DNA from: DASQHY01 sp035602605
Lineage (GTDB): Bacteria > Acidobacteriota > Terriglobia > Acidiferrales > UBA7541
Assembly (NCBI GenBank): GCA_035602605.1
Contig: DATNLZ010000037.1
Span: forward strand, 1-64,000
Direction of reading: 5' to 3'
Length of the DNA: 64,000 nt
This document shows, piece after piece, positions 25,567 through 34,964 of this stretch (position 1 is its first letter; each line of letters starts with the position of its first letter). The notes under the pieces are model-generated. The model ran no database searches, was not told the DNA's origin, and saw only the letters and a program-made list of their open reading frames with translations. The translations under genes and the position numbers were made by a program.

Positions 25567-26000
25567 CTAGCGCTTCCGCATGTAAATCTCGGCTCCGCCA
25601 TGCTGATACTCGACGTCATCCATCAATTGGTTAATTAAGTAAACACCGCGGCCATGCTCGGAAAAGATATGCTGGCCCTGCGTCGGGCTAGGAAGCGACG
25701 CGGGATCGAATCCAGGGCCAGGGTCCCGGACGACAATCAAGATCGCACCCTTTTCGTCGCAATAGACTGAACATTGAACCTGCTTGCAGGGATCTTGTTT
25801 GCAACCATGAAGCACGGCATTCGCCAGGGGAGAGCCGTCTCAATCGCAAATTCGTTTCCTTGGCCACAGCCAATACTTCCCAATAATTCCATTACACGGT
25901 CTACCACTGGAGAGATGGCATCTATTTTGCCGGGAATCTCGACTTCGAAACGCAGTAGCAGCTTTGCGCTGTCAAATTGCGCATTGTAAGGAGATGGCAT
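25567..26000 (-). pseudogene. RsbW-like ATP-binding anti-sigma kinase, frameshifted
   Basis: Frame one from ATG 26000 reads SAKLLLRFEVEIPGKIDAISPVVDRVMELLG...GNEFAIETAL, the N-terminal half of an HATPase_c domain of the RsbW/SpoIIAB group. It then leaves frame near 25826. The second frame continues LANAVLHGCKQDP...VRDPGPGFDP...EHGRGVYLINQLMDDVEY, which carries the N, G1 and G2 ATP-binding boxes. The junction lacks about 7 bases, which removes the usual Glu-containing start of the N box. Such proteins phosphorylate anti-anti-sigma factors in stress or envelope signalling. The 7-base size makes simple sequencing error less likely. Confidence 0.8.
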
Positions 26001-26222
26001 AGAGAAAGACCATTCACCATCGCAACATCGTGATGTGCACCACGGCCAAAAACTGCAGGCGGAGTTCGCACTTACCGGTCCTAATTTTAAGGTGATAAAG
26101 GCTTTTGGCGCAAGAAAAACGCGTGTGCGTGCGACTTGCGAAGGAATGTGCTGTACAGCCCGCAAGCAAAGTGATCCTAGCAGGCTGAGTATATCTCGTG
26201 CTCAAGGACGAGGCCGGGGACG

Positions 26223-27083
26223 TTACTCCAACTCGATATAGTCGCCCGTGTACACGTCTCTCCTGGTGTACGTCAGTAAAACAACCGAGCCGTTATCACC
26301 GGCACGAAGGACGATGCCCTCGCCAAGAACTTCTCGAGGCAAATCCTCCCAGGTATAGCGAACCGGGGTGCTGCCGAAGCCGTACATTTTGTACTCAAAA
26401 CCTTCGGTTTGATAGGTAAACTCCGCGCGCGTCCCCTGATATCGGAAAGCGCGGATGTAATCGCCGATTTTGACACCCTGCCTGATACCCAAGTTCACGT
26501 AGACCACAGAGCCATTCCCGCCGCCTTGCACGAAGTCATGCATTTGGACGATCATGGCGACCGGTTTGCCGCTTACCGGGGCGAATTGGTCGAAGGTAGA
26601 GGGGGCTTCCTTGAACGTGGGCACCGGGCGCTCCTGGAAAGGACGGGCCAGATCGCCGCGCTGCAAATAGTCACAGGCGAATACGACTTCGGCAATCGAA
26701 GTTTTTGGCAACACGTTCACAATGCGGACGCGGCCCAAATCGTGATAGATCGTGCCCATGGCTGGAGTCAATTTCTTTTGCCATTTATTCCAGCTGACCT
26801 TCAAGGGCTCCGTCACTTCGCGCATGATGAGGAATTCATCGCCCACCCGTGCGCCTTTAGTGGCTCCGTGATTGATATAGACGTAATCGCCGGTGGCAAA
26901 CACCAGTTTTTCTTTGGATTGCTCACCCGAAATCAGGTAGGAATCGGCAGGCAGCTTTGGAGTGACAACCTGACCGGAGCAGTATAGCTCGGAATAGCTA
27001 GGGGCTTTCGGCGACACTTGAGCGGCACATGTTCCAGCAGCAATCAGTACGAGGGAACCCAAATAGAAAGTCTTCGCACGCAT
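26223..27083 (-). CDS. Secreted protein of unknown function
   Basis: Not recognised. ATG 27083 follows GAAGGAG and gives a signal peptide (AKTFYLGSLVLIAAGTCAA). The 286-residue product has two similar-looking beta-rich segments, each with a pattern of the type VYINHGATKGARVGDEF and VYVNLGIRQGVKIGDYIRAF, ending GSVVLLTYTRRDVYTGDYIELE. The GxxxGxxxGDxx pattern recalls repeats seen in FlgT-like and LysM-associated envelope proteins, but I cannot assign a family. One Cys pair (ELYCSGQ, VFACDY) could form a disulfide. Confidence 0.75.
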   Translation of the reverse strand: MRAKTFYLGSLVLIAAGTCAAQVSPKAPSYSELYCSGQVVTPKLPADSYLISGEQSKEKLVFATGDYVYINHGATKGARVGDEFLIMREVTEPLKVSWNKWQKKLTPAMGTIYHDLGRVRIVNVLPKTSIAEVVFACDYLQRGDLARPFQERPVPTFKEAPSTFDQFAPVSGKPVAMIVQMHDFVQGGGNGSVVYVNLGIRQGVKIGDYIRAFRYQGTRAEFTYQTEGFEYKMYGFGSTPVRYTWEDLPREVLGEGIVLRAGDNGSVVLLTYTRRDVYTGDYIELE

Positions 27084-27250
27084 CTTACGCTCCTTCAAGG
27101 ATAACAGCCCGCATGTGTTCGTGGGCTCTTCCATCGACCGTAACAAAGGCTCGGAGAGGCGTCAAGACAAGCTGAGAGAGCGCTTTACACATTTGTAACC
27201 GCATGGTAAAAGCCCCAGTCCCCCGATGACCGGGAGAATGTGAGGATGTA

Positions 27251-28792
27251 TTGAGGCGTAGTTTTCTATTTGGCGACGGTCGACTGTGTGCTGTTGTAGC
27301 TGGCACAACTGCCGCGGAAATGGCCCGGCAGCTCAGACGAGCCCTGCGCGAGACAAGCATAGCCGAGGTGCGGCTCGATTGGCTTGCAAACGACGCTGAA
27401 CGTGGCAGCTTTCTTCATTGGCTTAAACGCCAGGAGTTTCGCGCGACCATCCTTGCAACCTGTCGGAGGCTCGAAGCGGGCGGCGAGTTTGCTGGAGATG
27501 TCGCGCAAGAGTTGTTTGTACTCGAGCGCGCGGTTAGGGCTGGTTGTACCTGGTGCGACGTTGGAATCGAAACAGCGGTCCAGCTTCCGCGGGGGACCAT
27601 GCGAGCATTGTTGACGCCAGCAAAAATCCTTCTTTCTTTTCACAATTTTCAAAAGACGCCGCGAGATCTCGTTGCCAAACGAGCGGCACTGCAACGTATA
27701 AAGCGCAGTGACCGGAACGCCGTTAAAGTGGCGACACAGGCAAAAACTCTAGCGGAAGGAATCCGCGTGTTATCACTCGCGCGTGGCCAGCACAATGTGG
27801 TTGCCGTTCCCATGGGGGAAACATGCGCGCCGTTGCGGGTTCTTGCGACACGCGAAGGCAGTGCGCTGACCTACGCGCCGGTTGAACAGGATACCGCCCC
27901 GGGTCAATACGCCCTCGAGGATATGCGCAAAATGTTTCGTGTAGACAAGATTGGCCGCGGAACTCGAGTTTACGGTGTCATTGGCGATCCGGTTGGGCAC
28001 TCCCTTTCGCCGGTGCTGCACAACACCGCGTTTCAGGCACGGCGGATTGATGCTGTTTATTTGCCGTTTCTTGTGCATGATCTGCGGGACTTTGTTGGCG
28101 CGATTGCGCGGCTGGGCATCGGCGGATTCAGCGTCACCTTACCGCACAAGCACGCGATCATGCGTTATCTTGATGATTGTGATGCGCTGGCAGCGAAGAT
28201 CGGCGCTGTCAATACGGTCTTGGTGCGTCGGCACAAATTGTACGGCTACAACACTGATTATGCGGGCGTACTCGAGGCTTTGGAAGGCCGCATCGGATTG
28301 GTTGGCAGCCGGATTCTGCTATTTGGCGCGGGCGGAGCAGCGCGTGCGGCGGGCTTTGCGCTTGCGGAGGCGGGGGCGTCCGTTTTCGTGTGCGCTAGGC
28401 GCCCTGCGCGGGCTCGTGCATTGGCGCGTGCGATCGGCGGGCAGGCTATCTCGCGGCGCCAACTGCGTCGCGAATTCTTCGACGCTATCATTAACGCAAC
28501 GCCGGTCGGCATGTTTCCGCGTGCCAATGTTTCTCCACTGGCGGCTGGCGAGTTAAACTGTCGAGTTGTGATGGACCTCATTTATCGGCCGATGAAAACT
28601 CGGTTGCTCGAGCTAGCTCGTCGCCGGGGTCTTATCGCCATTTCCGGTGTGGAGATGTTTCTCGCCCAAGCCAGATGGCAATGGGAAATTTGGACTGGGT
28701 TGCGTCCGCCCGAGGATGCCATGCGAAGCGCTGTCGTTTCACTATTGCGCAAAGAAGAAAGAGCGCAGGCCCGGCCCAGGGCTGCACGATGA
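27251..28792 (+). CDS. aroDE: Bifunctional 3-dehydroquinate dehydratase / shikimate dehydrogenase
   Basis: A fusion covering two consecutive shikimate steps. Residues about 10-225 are type I dehydroquinase: EVRLDW, TCRR, the His in LLSFHNF, the Schiff-base Lys in NAVKVAT and the APGQ end. Residues about 235-505 are shikimate dehydrogenase: GVIGDPVGHSLSPVLHN, the catalytic Lys in SVTLPHKHA, NTDYAGVLEAL and the NADP loop LFGAGGAARAAG. The start is TTG 27251, with GAGGA a few bases upstream. The stop overlaps trpE as ATGA. The domain order AroD-AroE matches plants and some bacteria. Confidence 0.93.
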   Translation: MRRSFLFGDGRLCAVVAGTTAAEMARQLRRALRETSIAEVRLDWLANDAERGSFLHWLKRQEFRATILATCRRLEAGGEFAGDVAQELFVLERAVRAGCTWCDVGIETAVQLPRGTMRALLTPAKILLSFHNFQKTPRDLVAKRAALQRIKRSDRNAVKVATQAKTLAEGIRVLSLARGQHNVVAVPMGETCAPLRVLATREGSALTYAPVEQDTAPGQYALEDMRKMFRVDKIGRGTRVYGVIGDPVGHSLSPVLHNTAFQARRIDAVYLPFLVHDLRDFVGAIARLGIGGFSVTLPHKHAIMRYLDDCDALAAKIGAVNTVLVRRHKLYGYNTDYAGVLEALEGRIGLVGSRILLFGAGGAARAAGFALAEAGASVFVCARRPARARALARAIGGQAISRRQLRREFFDAIINATPVGMFPRANVSPLAAGELNCRVVMDLIYRPMKTRLLELARRRGLIAISGVEMFLAQARWQWEIWTGLRPPEDAMRSAVVSLLRKEERAQARPRAAR

Positions 28793-30291
28793 TTCAGCCC
28801 GATTACAAATCCTTCTGCAAACTCGCTCGGAGCGGAAATCTCGTTCCAGTATATGAGACCGTTGCTGCCGACCTGCTTACCCCTGTCTCCGCTTATTTGA
28901 AACTCGCTTCGGGAGCGCGCTACGCATTTCTACTCGAAAGCGTGGAAGGTGGCGAGAAGATAGCGCGCTATACGTTTGTGGGAGCGAATCCCCGCGAAGT
29001 TTTCCGCTATGCGAAAGACGCTTGCGTGCTGGAAAGCGAAGGTCGTTTGCTCTGGGAGGAGTGCCATCCCATCGAGTTTTTGCGCAATCGCATGACCCGA
29101 TACCGTCCTGTGCGGCTTCCCGGCCTGCCTCCGTTTGTCGGCGGGGCCATCGGGTACTTTTCTTATGACATGGTTCGCCTGACCGAGCATCTGCCCGCGA
29201 GGCTGAAAGACGACATTGGCCAGTATGACGCCATGATGATGTTCTATCTAAGCGTGGTTGCGTTCGATCATGTGCGGCAGCGCATCTGGATTGTTAGTAA
29301 CGTCCACACCAATGGGGCTGGCAGCCTTCGGTCTAAATATGATGCCGCGGCGCGGGAGATCGCCACGATACGGGGCGCACTCGACAAACCCCTTGAAACT
29401 TCTGCGCGTCCGGTCAAGAAAAAGCGAAAAGCGAAAAAGCCAGCCCAGTTGCGCGTCACGGCGAATGTTAGTCGAGGCGAGTATCTCGCGTCGGTGCGAA
29501 AGGCCAAGCAATACATTCGTGCCGGCGACATCTTCCAGGTTGTGCTCAGCCAGCGATTCTCGGCGCGGACCGATGCCGACCCTTTCGAGGTGTACCGCGC
29601 ATTACGCGCACTCAATCCTTCTCCCTACATGTTTTTTCTACGGCTGGGTGAGATTTCAGTCGTCGGCAGCTCCCCTGAAATGCTTGTAAAGGTGCAAGGA
29701 CGCGATGTTTTCTACCGTCCTATTGCAGGCACTCGTCCGCGTGGCCGCGATGAAAAAGAGGATCAGCGCTTGGAAAGCGAACTGTCCTCAGATCCCAAGG
29801 AGCGGGCCGAACACATTATGCTCGTTGATCTCGGGCGCAACGATTTGGGGCGAGTCTGCGAATACGGCTCAGTGCACGTTGAAAAACTTCTAACTGTCGA
29901 GCGTTATTCCCACGTGATGCATCTGGTGTCGAGTCTCCATGGCCGCTTGCGCGAAAATGTAGATTGTTTCGACGCCCTTATGGCTTGTTTTCCGGCAGGC
30001 ACCGTGAGCGGAGCGCCGAAGGTGCGCGCCATGGAAATTATCGAGGAGATGGAGCAAACGCGGCGTGGACTTTATGCCGGGGGCATACTTTATCTCGATT
30101 TTTCAGGTAATCTGGATTCGTGCATCGCCCTGCGAACGATGGTAGCTAAAAATGGAATGGCCCATGTGCAGGCAGGCGGCGGCATCGTGGCAGACTCTTC
30201 TCCTGAAGGCGAATACCAGGAATCGGTAAACAAGGCACGGGCGGTGATCGTTGCGCTTGAAACTGCGCACCGAGCCCAAAACGCAAAATGA
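28789..30291 (+). CDS. trpE: Anthranilate synthase component I
   Basis: Converts chorismate to anthranilate with ammonia from TrpG. ATG 28789 overlaps the aroDE stop. The 500-residue protein has the N-terminal regulatory domain, then the chorismate-binding domain with VVLSQRFSARTDADPFEVYRALRALNPSPYMFFL, the PIAGTRPRGRDEKEDQRLE motif, LVDLGRNDLGRVCEYGSV and GGGIVADSSPEGEYQESVNKA. Feedback inhibition by tryptophan is typical of the family. It is adjacent and coupled to trpG. Confidence 0.96.
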   Translation: MIQPDYKSFCKLARSGNLVPVYETVAADLLTPVSAYLKLASGARYAFLLESVEGGEKIARYTFVGANPREVFRYAKDACVLESEGRLLWEECHPIEFLRNRMTRYRPVRLPGLPPFVGGAIGYFSYDMVRLTEHLPARLKDDIGQYDAMMMFYLSVVAFDHVRQRIWIVSNVHTNGAGSLRSKYDAAAREIATIRGALDKPLETSARPVKKKRKAKKPAQLRVTANVSRGEYLASVRKAKQYIRAGDIFQVVLSQRFSARTDADPFEVYRALRALNPSPYMFFLRLGEISVVGSSPEMLVKVQGRDVFYRPIAGTRPRGRDEKEDQRLESELSSDPKERAEHIMLVDLGRNDLGRVCEYGSVHVEKLLTVERYSHVMHLVSSLHGRLRENVDCFDALMACFPAGTVSGAPKVRAMEIIEEMEQTRRGLYAGGILYLDFSGNLDSCIALRTMVAKNGMAHVQAGGGIVADSSPEGEYQESVNKARAVIVALETAHRAQNAK

Positions 30292-30851
30292 TCCTTGTCC
30301 TCGATAATTACGATTCGTTTACCTACAACCTGGTGCAGTATCTTGGCCAACTCGGTTGCCAGGTCGAGGTCTGGCGTAACGACAAAATTTCGGTGGATGA
30401 AGTTGCTCGCCGAAAGCCAGAAAGAATCATCATCTCTCCAGGGCCCGGTACGCCCCAGAAGGCAGGCATTTCCGTGGAGCTGATCGAGCGTGTGGCGGGG
30501 AAAATCCCGATCCTCGGTGTCTGCCTTGGTCATCAGGCCATTGGCGCCGCGTTCGGTGGGCGCATTGTCCGCGCGCCAAAACTCTTTCATGGCAAGACCA
30601 GCGAAATCTCTCATGACGGCAAGACGATTTTTCGCAAGCTACCGCGACGTTTCGTGGCTACCCGCTATCATTCCTTAATCGTGGAACGCAAGAGCTTGCC
30701 GCGTGAGCTTGAAATTTCTGCCGAGACCGAAGACGGCATTATCATGGGTCTGCGTCACAAGAAGCTTCGCGTCGAAGGAGTGCAGTTCCATCCTGAATCC
30801 ATCTTGACGGGCGTGGGGATGAATATCCTCAGTAACTTCCTCACTTTATGA
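30288..30851 (+). CDS. trpG: Anthranilate synthase component II (glutamine amidotransferase)
   Basis: Supplies ammonia from glutamine to TrpE. The class I amidotransferase triad is visible: Cys in ILGVCLGHQAIG, His and Glu in VQFHPESILT. The N-terminus ILVLDNYDSFTYNLVQYL is standard for TrpG/PabA. It starts within the trpE stop (ATGA). Such proteins often serve folate synthesis too, so a dual role is possible. The length is 187 residues. Confidence 0.95.
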   Translation: MILVLDNYDSFTYNLVQYLGQLGCQVEVWRNDKISVDEVARRKPERIIISPGPGTPQKAGISVELIERVAGKIPILGVCLGHQAIGAAFGGRIVRAPKLFHGKTSEISHDGKTIFRKLPRRFVATRYHSLIVERKSLPRELEISAETEDGIIMGLRHKKLRVEGVQFHPESILTGVGMNILSNFLTL

Positions 30852-30861
30852 GCGGGTCTGT

Positions 30862-32418
30862 CTACCACTGCAAGCCTGCGAGAATGGCTGCGTAAATCTC
30901 GATGCCGCGCCAGAATTGTCCGAGGCGTAAATTTTCATCCGAGCTGTGCTGATGATTATCATAGTTAACGATCGGAACGCCGATCACCGGCAAATGTAGA
31001 TCTTCGAAAATATACATTGGTGCGCTTCCGCCCATCGTCGGCATTTTAACAACGGGTCGACCTACCGCTCCCTCGACCACTTCCGTCAATTTTGTTGCTA
31101 CGGGAAGGTTCATCGGTGTACGCGAAGCAGGATAGCCGCCACCATAAACCAACTTGGCCACATGAGGATGACTGAGCCGTTCCTCGCGCGTAGGCTCCTT
31201 GTCAGTTACGTAAAAGCCTTGATGGCGAACGTGTGCCGCTAGCCTGTCGAATTGTTTCCGCGGGTCTATATTTTTCACTAGACGCATGTCGAGTGAAACT
31301 TCGGCCTCCTGGGGCACGACATTCTGCGATTGGTTACCCACGTATGCACTTTGAATGCCGCGAATGTTCAAGGATGGAAGGTTAATGAGCTCGACCAGCT
31401 TCTTGCCGCCACCTTCCGGTTGTACGAATTCCAGCTGACGCATCAGCTCGGCATCGTTATCGGGCATTTCGTCGAGCGCTTTCTTCTCAAGCCCACTGAG
31501 CGGAAGCACATCATCGTAAAATCCGTCGATCAGCACTGTGCCTTCGGCGTTTTTCATCGATGTCAAAAGACGCGCCAATGCAAACGCCGGGTTCGGCGCC
31601 CAGTTTCCATAATGCCCGCTATGCAGTGCGCGGATTGGCCCATAAACAGTGAGACTCACATCGGCGACCCCGCGGTTTCCGAAAGCAATCAGAGCTGTTC
31701 CGGATTGATGCACCGGGCCATCGGCGCTTATCAATAAGTCTCCGCCAAGCAAATTTCGGTGCGCCAGCAAGGTGTGCTCGAGATTCGGCGATCCCGCTTC
31801 CTCTTCACCATCGAGAATGACCTTCAAATTGACACGCAGCGGAATCTTTTTCGCGCGCAACGCGTCAAGAGCCGCAAGCAATGCCACAATCGGTGATTTG
31901 TCGTCCGATGCCGACCGCGCGTAAATTCGCCAGTCGTCGCTGTAGGTAACCTGCGTATCTGCCGCTGGTCCAGGGAAGGGAATCGCCTTGCCAGCCGCTG
32001 CAATTGAATTTGTTCGCAGGACTGGCTCAAATGGCTTGCCGTCGGTCCAGGCCGCGGGGTCCACTGGCTGCCCATCATAGTGGGCATAAAAAATGACGGT
32101 GCGCTTCGCGTCCGGGGCCGAAAGCTTGCCGAAGATCACTGGTCCGCGTCCGGTGATCGGGAGGGGATGCGTTTCGATGCCGCGGGCCTCCAGCATCTGG
32201 ATGAGCTTATCGGCATTACGTTGAATATTTGCCGCGTCACTGGCGACATTGGGAATCGAAAGAAGCTCGACGAGTTCGCGCACGATCCGGCCCTCATTGG
32301 CCAACCGGTACGAACGTACTTCCTGAGCGACTTGTTGGGGCAATGGCGCGCTTGACTTCTGCGCCAGCACTGGATAAGGTACTTGCGCCATCAAGAAAAG
32401 AAGGATACCTATGCGCAT
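30862..32418 (-). CDS. Secreted M20-family peptidase
   Basis: ATG 32418 with GAGGAGG upstream gives a signal peptide (RIGILLFLMAQVPYPVLAQ). The 518-residue protein is of the M20 dipeptidase/carboxypeptidase type. Metal ligands are in IFYAHYDGQPV (His, Asp), SASDDKSPI (Asp) and LDGEEEAGSPN (Glu). The dimerisation domain begins near RGVADVSLTV. It likely hydrolyses dipeptides or N-acyl amino acids outside the cytoplasm; the substrate cannot be read from sequence. It converges on trpG with a 10-base gap. Confidence 0.92.
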   Translation of the reverse strand: MRIGILLFLMAQVPYPVLAQKSSAPLPQQVAQEVRSYRLANEGRIVRELVELLSIPNVASDAANIQRNADKLIQMLEARGIETHPLPITGRGPVIFGKLSAPDAKRTVIFYAHYDGQPVDPAAWTDGKPFEPVLRTNSIAAAGKAIPFPGPAADTQVTYSDDWRIYARSASDDKSPIVALLAALDALRAKKIPLRVNLKVILDGEEEAGSPNLEHTLLAHRNLLGGDLLISADGPVHQSGTALIAFGNRGVADVSLTVYGPIRALHSGHYGNWAPNPAFALARLLTSMKNAEGTVLIDGFYDDVLPLSGLEKKALDEMPDNDAELMRQLEFVQPEGGGKKLVELINLPSLNIRGIQSAYVGNQSQNVVPQEAEVSLDMRLVKNIDPRKQFDRLAAHVRHQGFYVTDKEPTREERLSHPHVAKLVYGGGYPASRTPMNLPVATKLTEVVEGAVGRPVVKMPTMGGSAPMYIFEDLHLPVIGVPIVNYDNHQHSSDENLRLGQFWRGIEIYAAILAGLQW

Positions 32419-32585
32419 CAAACAACCCTCCTCACACGGCAGTGGAAACGCTTGACCAGTCTGCGTTGCCACTGCTGATGATTCATTCTCACTGACGCCC
32501 CTGGCGGCGTCTCCGCTTCAACGTTTCTTACTCATTACGAAGCAGGTTTGCCTGCGCCCCGCGCAAGCGGCTCATCGAGGTCACC

Positions 32586-33527
32586 ATGCTATCCCCTGCG
32601 CTCGAAGTTGAAAATCTCGTGAAAGTTTACCATGCGCGCGGCCGTGAGCCGGTGCGTGCCGTGGACGGTATGAGCTTCCGTGTGGCCCAGGGAATTATTT
32701 TTGGTTTGTTGGGGCCAAACGGGGCCGGCAAATCAACGATGCTACGGATGTTGACTACATTGAGTCGACCGACGGGAGGAGCAGCGCGCCTGCTCGGTTT
32801 CGACGTAGTGAAGAAGCCACTCGAGGTTCGGCGCCGTATTGCAACCGTTTTACAGGAGACTGCCATCGAACTGTTTTTGAATGTCCGCGATAACTTGCTC
32901 ACCTTCGCGCGCTTTCACGGGATAGACCGTGATCCCGCACTGCGCCGCGCAGGCGAAGTTATGGAGCGCTTTCACTTAAGTGCTTACGCCGACGGAAAAG
33001 TGCAGGACTTGAGCGGAGGGTTCCGCCGCCGCGTTCAGGTTGCCAAGACATTTATGGTCGACACGCCCATTCTTTTTCTTGACGAATTCTCCACAGGCAT
33101 GGACCCCTTGCTCAAGCGCGAGATCATGGGCCACCTGCGCGATGAAGCCCGCAAGAGCCGCACGATTGTTTTGACAACGCAAATCCTCAGCGAGGCCGAA
33201 GAGCTTTGCGACGATATCCTCATCATGAACAAGGGGAAACAGGTGGCTCATGGTGATTTGAATGCTCTCAAACTGCTCTCGCAGGGGGTGTATGAAGTTG
33301 CCATGACCTTTGACCATTTGCCCGAGCAAATCGACGCCGAGCTTGCACGACTTAGCCCGCTGCGCACACATGTTGATCAGAATACGATCGAAGTCGCCTT
33401 CAAGGTGGAAGAAGGACGCATCATGGAAATCGTCACAGAACTGGCCCGTAATCGCCGCGTCTTGCGTGTCGAGGTGAACGGGGCCAGCCTGGAAGATGTT
33501 TTTGTGGAGCTCACACAAGGGAGATGA
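32586..33527 (+). CDS. ABC transporter ATP-binding protein
   Basis: ATPase subunit of an ABC-2-type exporter (313 residues). Walker A is GPNGAGKST at about residues 42-50, the signature is LSGGFRRRVQVA and Walker B is PILFLDEFSTGMDP. The C-terminal region is the extra domain found in multidrug and daunorubicin-type ATPases. It is followed 3 bases later by the permease gene, so the two work as one complex. The cargo is unknown. GAGGTCACC precedes the ATG. Confidence 0.94.
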   Translation: MLSPALEVENLVKVYHARGREPVRAVDGMSFRVAQGIIFGLLGPNGAGKSTMLRMLTTLSRPTGGAARLLGFDVVKKPLEVRRRIATVLQETAIELFLNVRDNLLTFARFHGIDRDPALRRAGEVMERFHLSAYADGKVQDLSGGFRRRVQVAKTFMVDTPILFLDEFSTGMDPLLKREIMGHLRDEARKSRTIVLTTQILSEAEELCDDILIMNKGKQVAHGDLNALKLLSQGVYEVAMTFDHLPEQIDAELARLSPLRTHVDQNTIEVAFKVEEGRIMEIVTELARNRRVLRVEVNGASLEDVFVELTQGR

Positions 33528-33530
33528 CCC

Positions 33531-34286
33531 ATGGCTGCCATTGCGGCGGTATTTTATCGCGAAGGAAAAATTCGCTCGACAAACCTGACCTTTATCTTTT
33601 GGGATTTGTTTTATCCGCTATGCTACATGCTGGTGTTCGGCGTCGGCATCAACTCGGCGCTGGGGTCGCCGATGCAATCTGCTGGAGTAGACTACAACGC
33701 ATTTTTCCTTGCTGGAGTGCTTGGCATGGCCAGCTTCGGCATTGCCTCGAACACCGCATGGTCATTTTTTCTGGACCGCGATAACGGCATCTTCTACGAG
33801 ATGCTCACGTACCCGCTGAGCCGGGGAGAATATCTGTTGGGCAAGGTCATGTTCAACGTGCTGATCGGTGTGTTTCAAGCGGGAATTACGGTGACTCTGG
33901 GCCGTTTGCTGCTGGGGATCCGAGTGCGCTGGGATTTGTTGCCACTGCTGTTCGCGGGCGTCGTCGTAGGGACGGCCGGCTGGTTTTTCTTCTACGCAAT
34001 TTTTGCGCTGAGAACCCGGCGCAACGACGTCTTCAATAGCGTGACCTCGATTTTCTATTTTGTGTTCCTCTTCGCGAGCTCAATGTTTTACCCTCTCGCG
34101 CCGCTGCCGCTTTGGTTTCGTAAGGTAGCAATCTTCAATCCTATTACGTGGGAGATCGACTGGTTGCGCTTTACATCAATCGGATTGGGAAACGCGCGAC
34201 TCGTGGGAATCGAAGGTGTGGCGTTCCTATTGTTCACGCTGGCATCCTTCGCATTCGCTGTCCGCGCTCTTCAGCAGCAGGAATAA
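33531..34286 (+). CDS. ABC-2 type transporter permease
   Basis: Integral membrane partner of the ATPase just upstream. The 251-residue protein has about six hydrophobic segments, with the ABC-2 pattern GIASNTAWSFFLDRDNGIFYEMLTYPLSRGEYLLGKV and, later, FYPLAPLPLWFRKVAIFNPITWEIDWLR. It probably exports a lipid, polysaccharide or small compound. A 12-bp inverted repeat lies directly after the stop. Confidence 0.92.
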   Translation: MAAIAAVFYREGKIRSTNLTFIFWDLFYPLCYMLVFGVGINSALGSPMQSAGVDYNAFFLAGVLGMASFGIASNTAWSFFLDRDNGIFYEMLTYPLSRGEYLLGKVMFNVLIGVFQAGITVTLGRLLLGIRVRWDLLPLLFAGVVVGTAGWFFFYAIFALRTRRNDVFNSVTSIFYFVFLFASSMFYPLAPLPLWFRKVAIFNPITWEIDWLRFTSIGLGNARLVGIEGVAFLLFTLASFAFAVRALQQQE

Positions 34287-34290
34287 AATC

Positions 34291-34323
34291 TTTGGCCCGT
34301 CCAAATGCTCGGGACGGGCCAAA
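34291..34323. terminator. Inverted repeat, probable terminator between convergent genes
   Basis: A perfect 12-bp stem (TTTGGCCCGTCC with GGACGGGCCAAA) around a 9-base loop lies 4 bases after the permease stop and about 50 bases before the stop of the convergent DinB-like gene. The stem ends in A/T pairs, but a long T run is lacking on the + strand; the - strand has GATTTTATT after it. Termination is likely but not certain. Confidence 0.6.
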
Positions 34324-34370
34324 GAAACGCTCGTAACGTTTGCGCTTCAGGGATCCTCAGTCAACCACAA

Positions 34371-34883
34371 CTAAGCTTTCGCCGCTGCCTGGAAAGGCTC
34401 ATCAAAGCTGCCACCGTAGATGCCGGGACATTTTGAGCCCATCGGGCGCAAATAAGTCGCAAGCTGTCCGCGATGATGAATTGCGTGGTTGTTCTGAAAC
34501 ATCAGGTAAGTTACCGCGGGTTGATTGAAGACATCGTAGAAGTTTAGGTTCTGCGCAAGCTTTTCCGCGGGCATTTCTTTTATTTTTGCAATGGATTCTG
34601 GAAGTTTGTTGTCGTACCAGGTCAAAATGTCGGCGATCGTTTTGACCTCATCCGGTTTTTTGTCGCCCATTGCGAATTGCCCATTGGCAATGCCTTCGAG
34701 AAAAAATATGTCGCTATGGGCCAGGTGCCATGCCAGGTCAAATGCCGACCGAGCGTTGCGATCTGGTTTGTACTCGCGATTGCTTTCCGGAATGGCCGCA
34801 ATCACCTTGCGCGTGATTTTTGTTTCTCCCTCCATTGTCGAGATGCAGAAGTTTCGCAGAATCGTTGCATGTTCAGGTTGCAT
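34371..34883 (-). CDS. DinB-like family protein
   Basis: A 170-residue four-helix-bundle protein of the DinB/DUF664 superfamily. The putative metal-binding His are in LAWHLAHSD and NNHAIHHRGQLATYLRPMG. Relatives include thiol-dependent transferases (for example bacillithiol or mycothiol S-transferases), but most members are uncharacterised. Its own substrate is unknown. An ATG at 34883 follows TTAGGAGGT. Confidence 0.85.
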   Translation of the reverse strand: MQPEHATILRNFCISTMEGETKITRKVIAAIPESNREYKPDRNARSAFDLAWHLAHSDIFFLEGIANGQFAMGDKKPDEVKTIADILTWYDNKLPESIAKIKEMPAEKLAQNLNFYDVFNQPAVTYLMFQNNHAIHHRGQLATYLRPMGSKCPGIYGGSFDEPFQAAAKA

Positions 34884-34964
34884 GGAATACCTCCTAAGTT
34901 TTATCGAATAAGCGACTAAGCGATATTCATAAATACTAAAGCCTGAAGAAGAACAAATCGGGGA

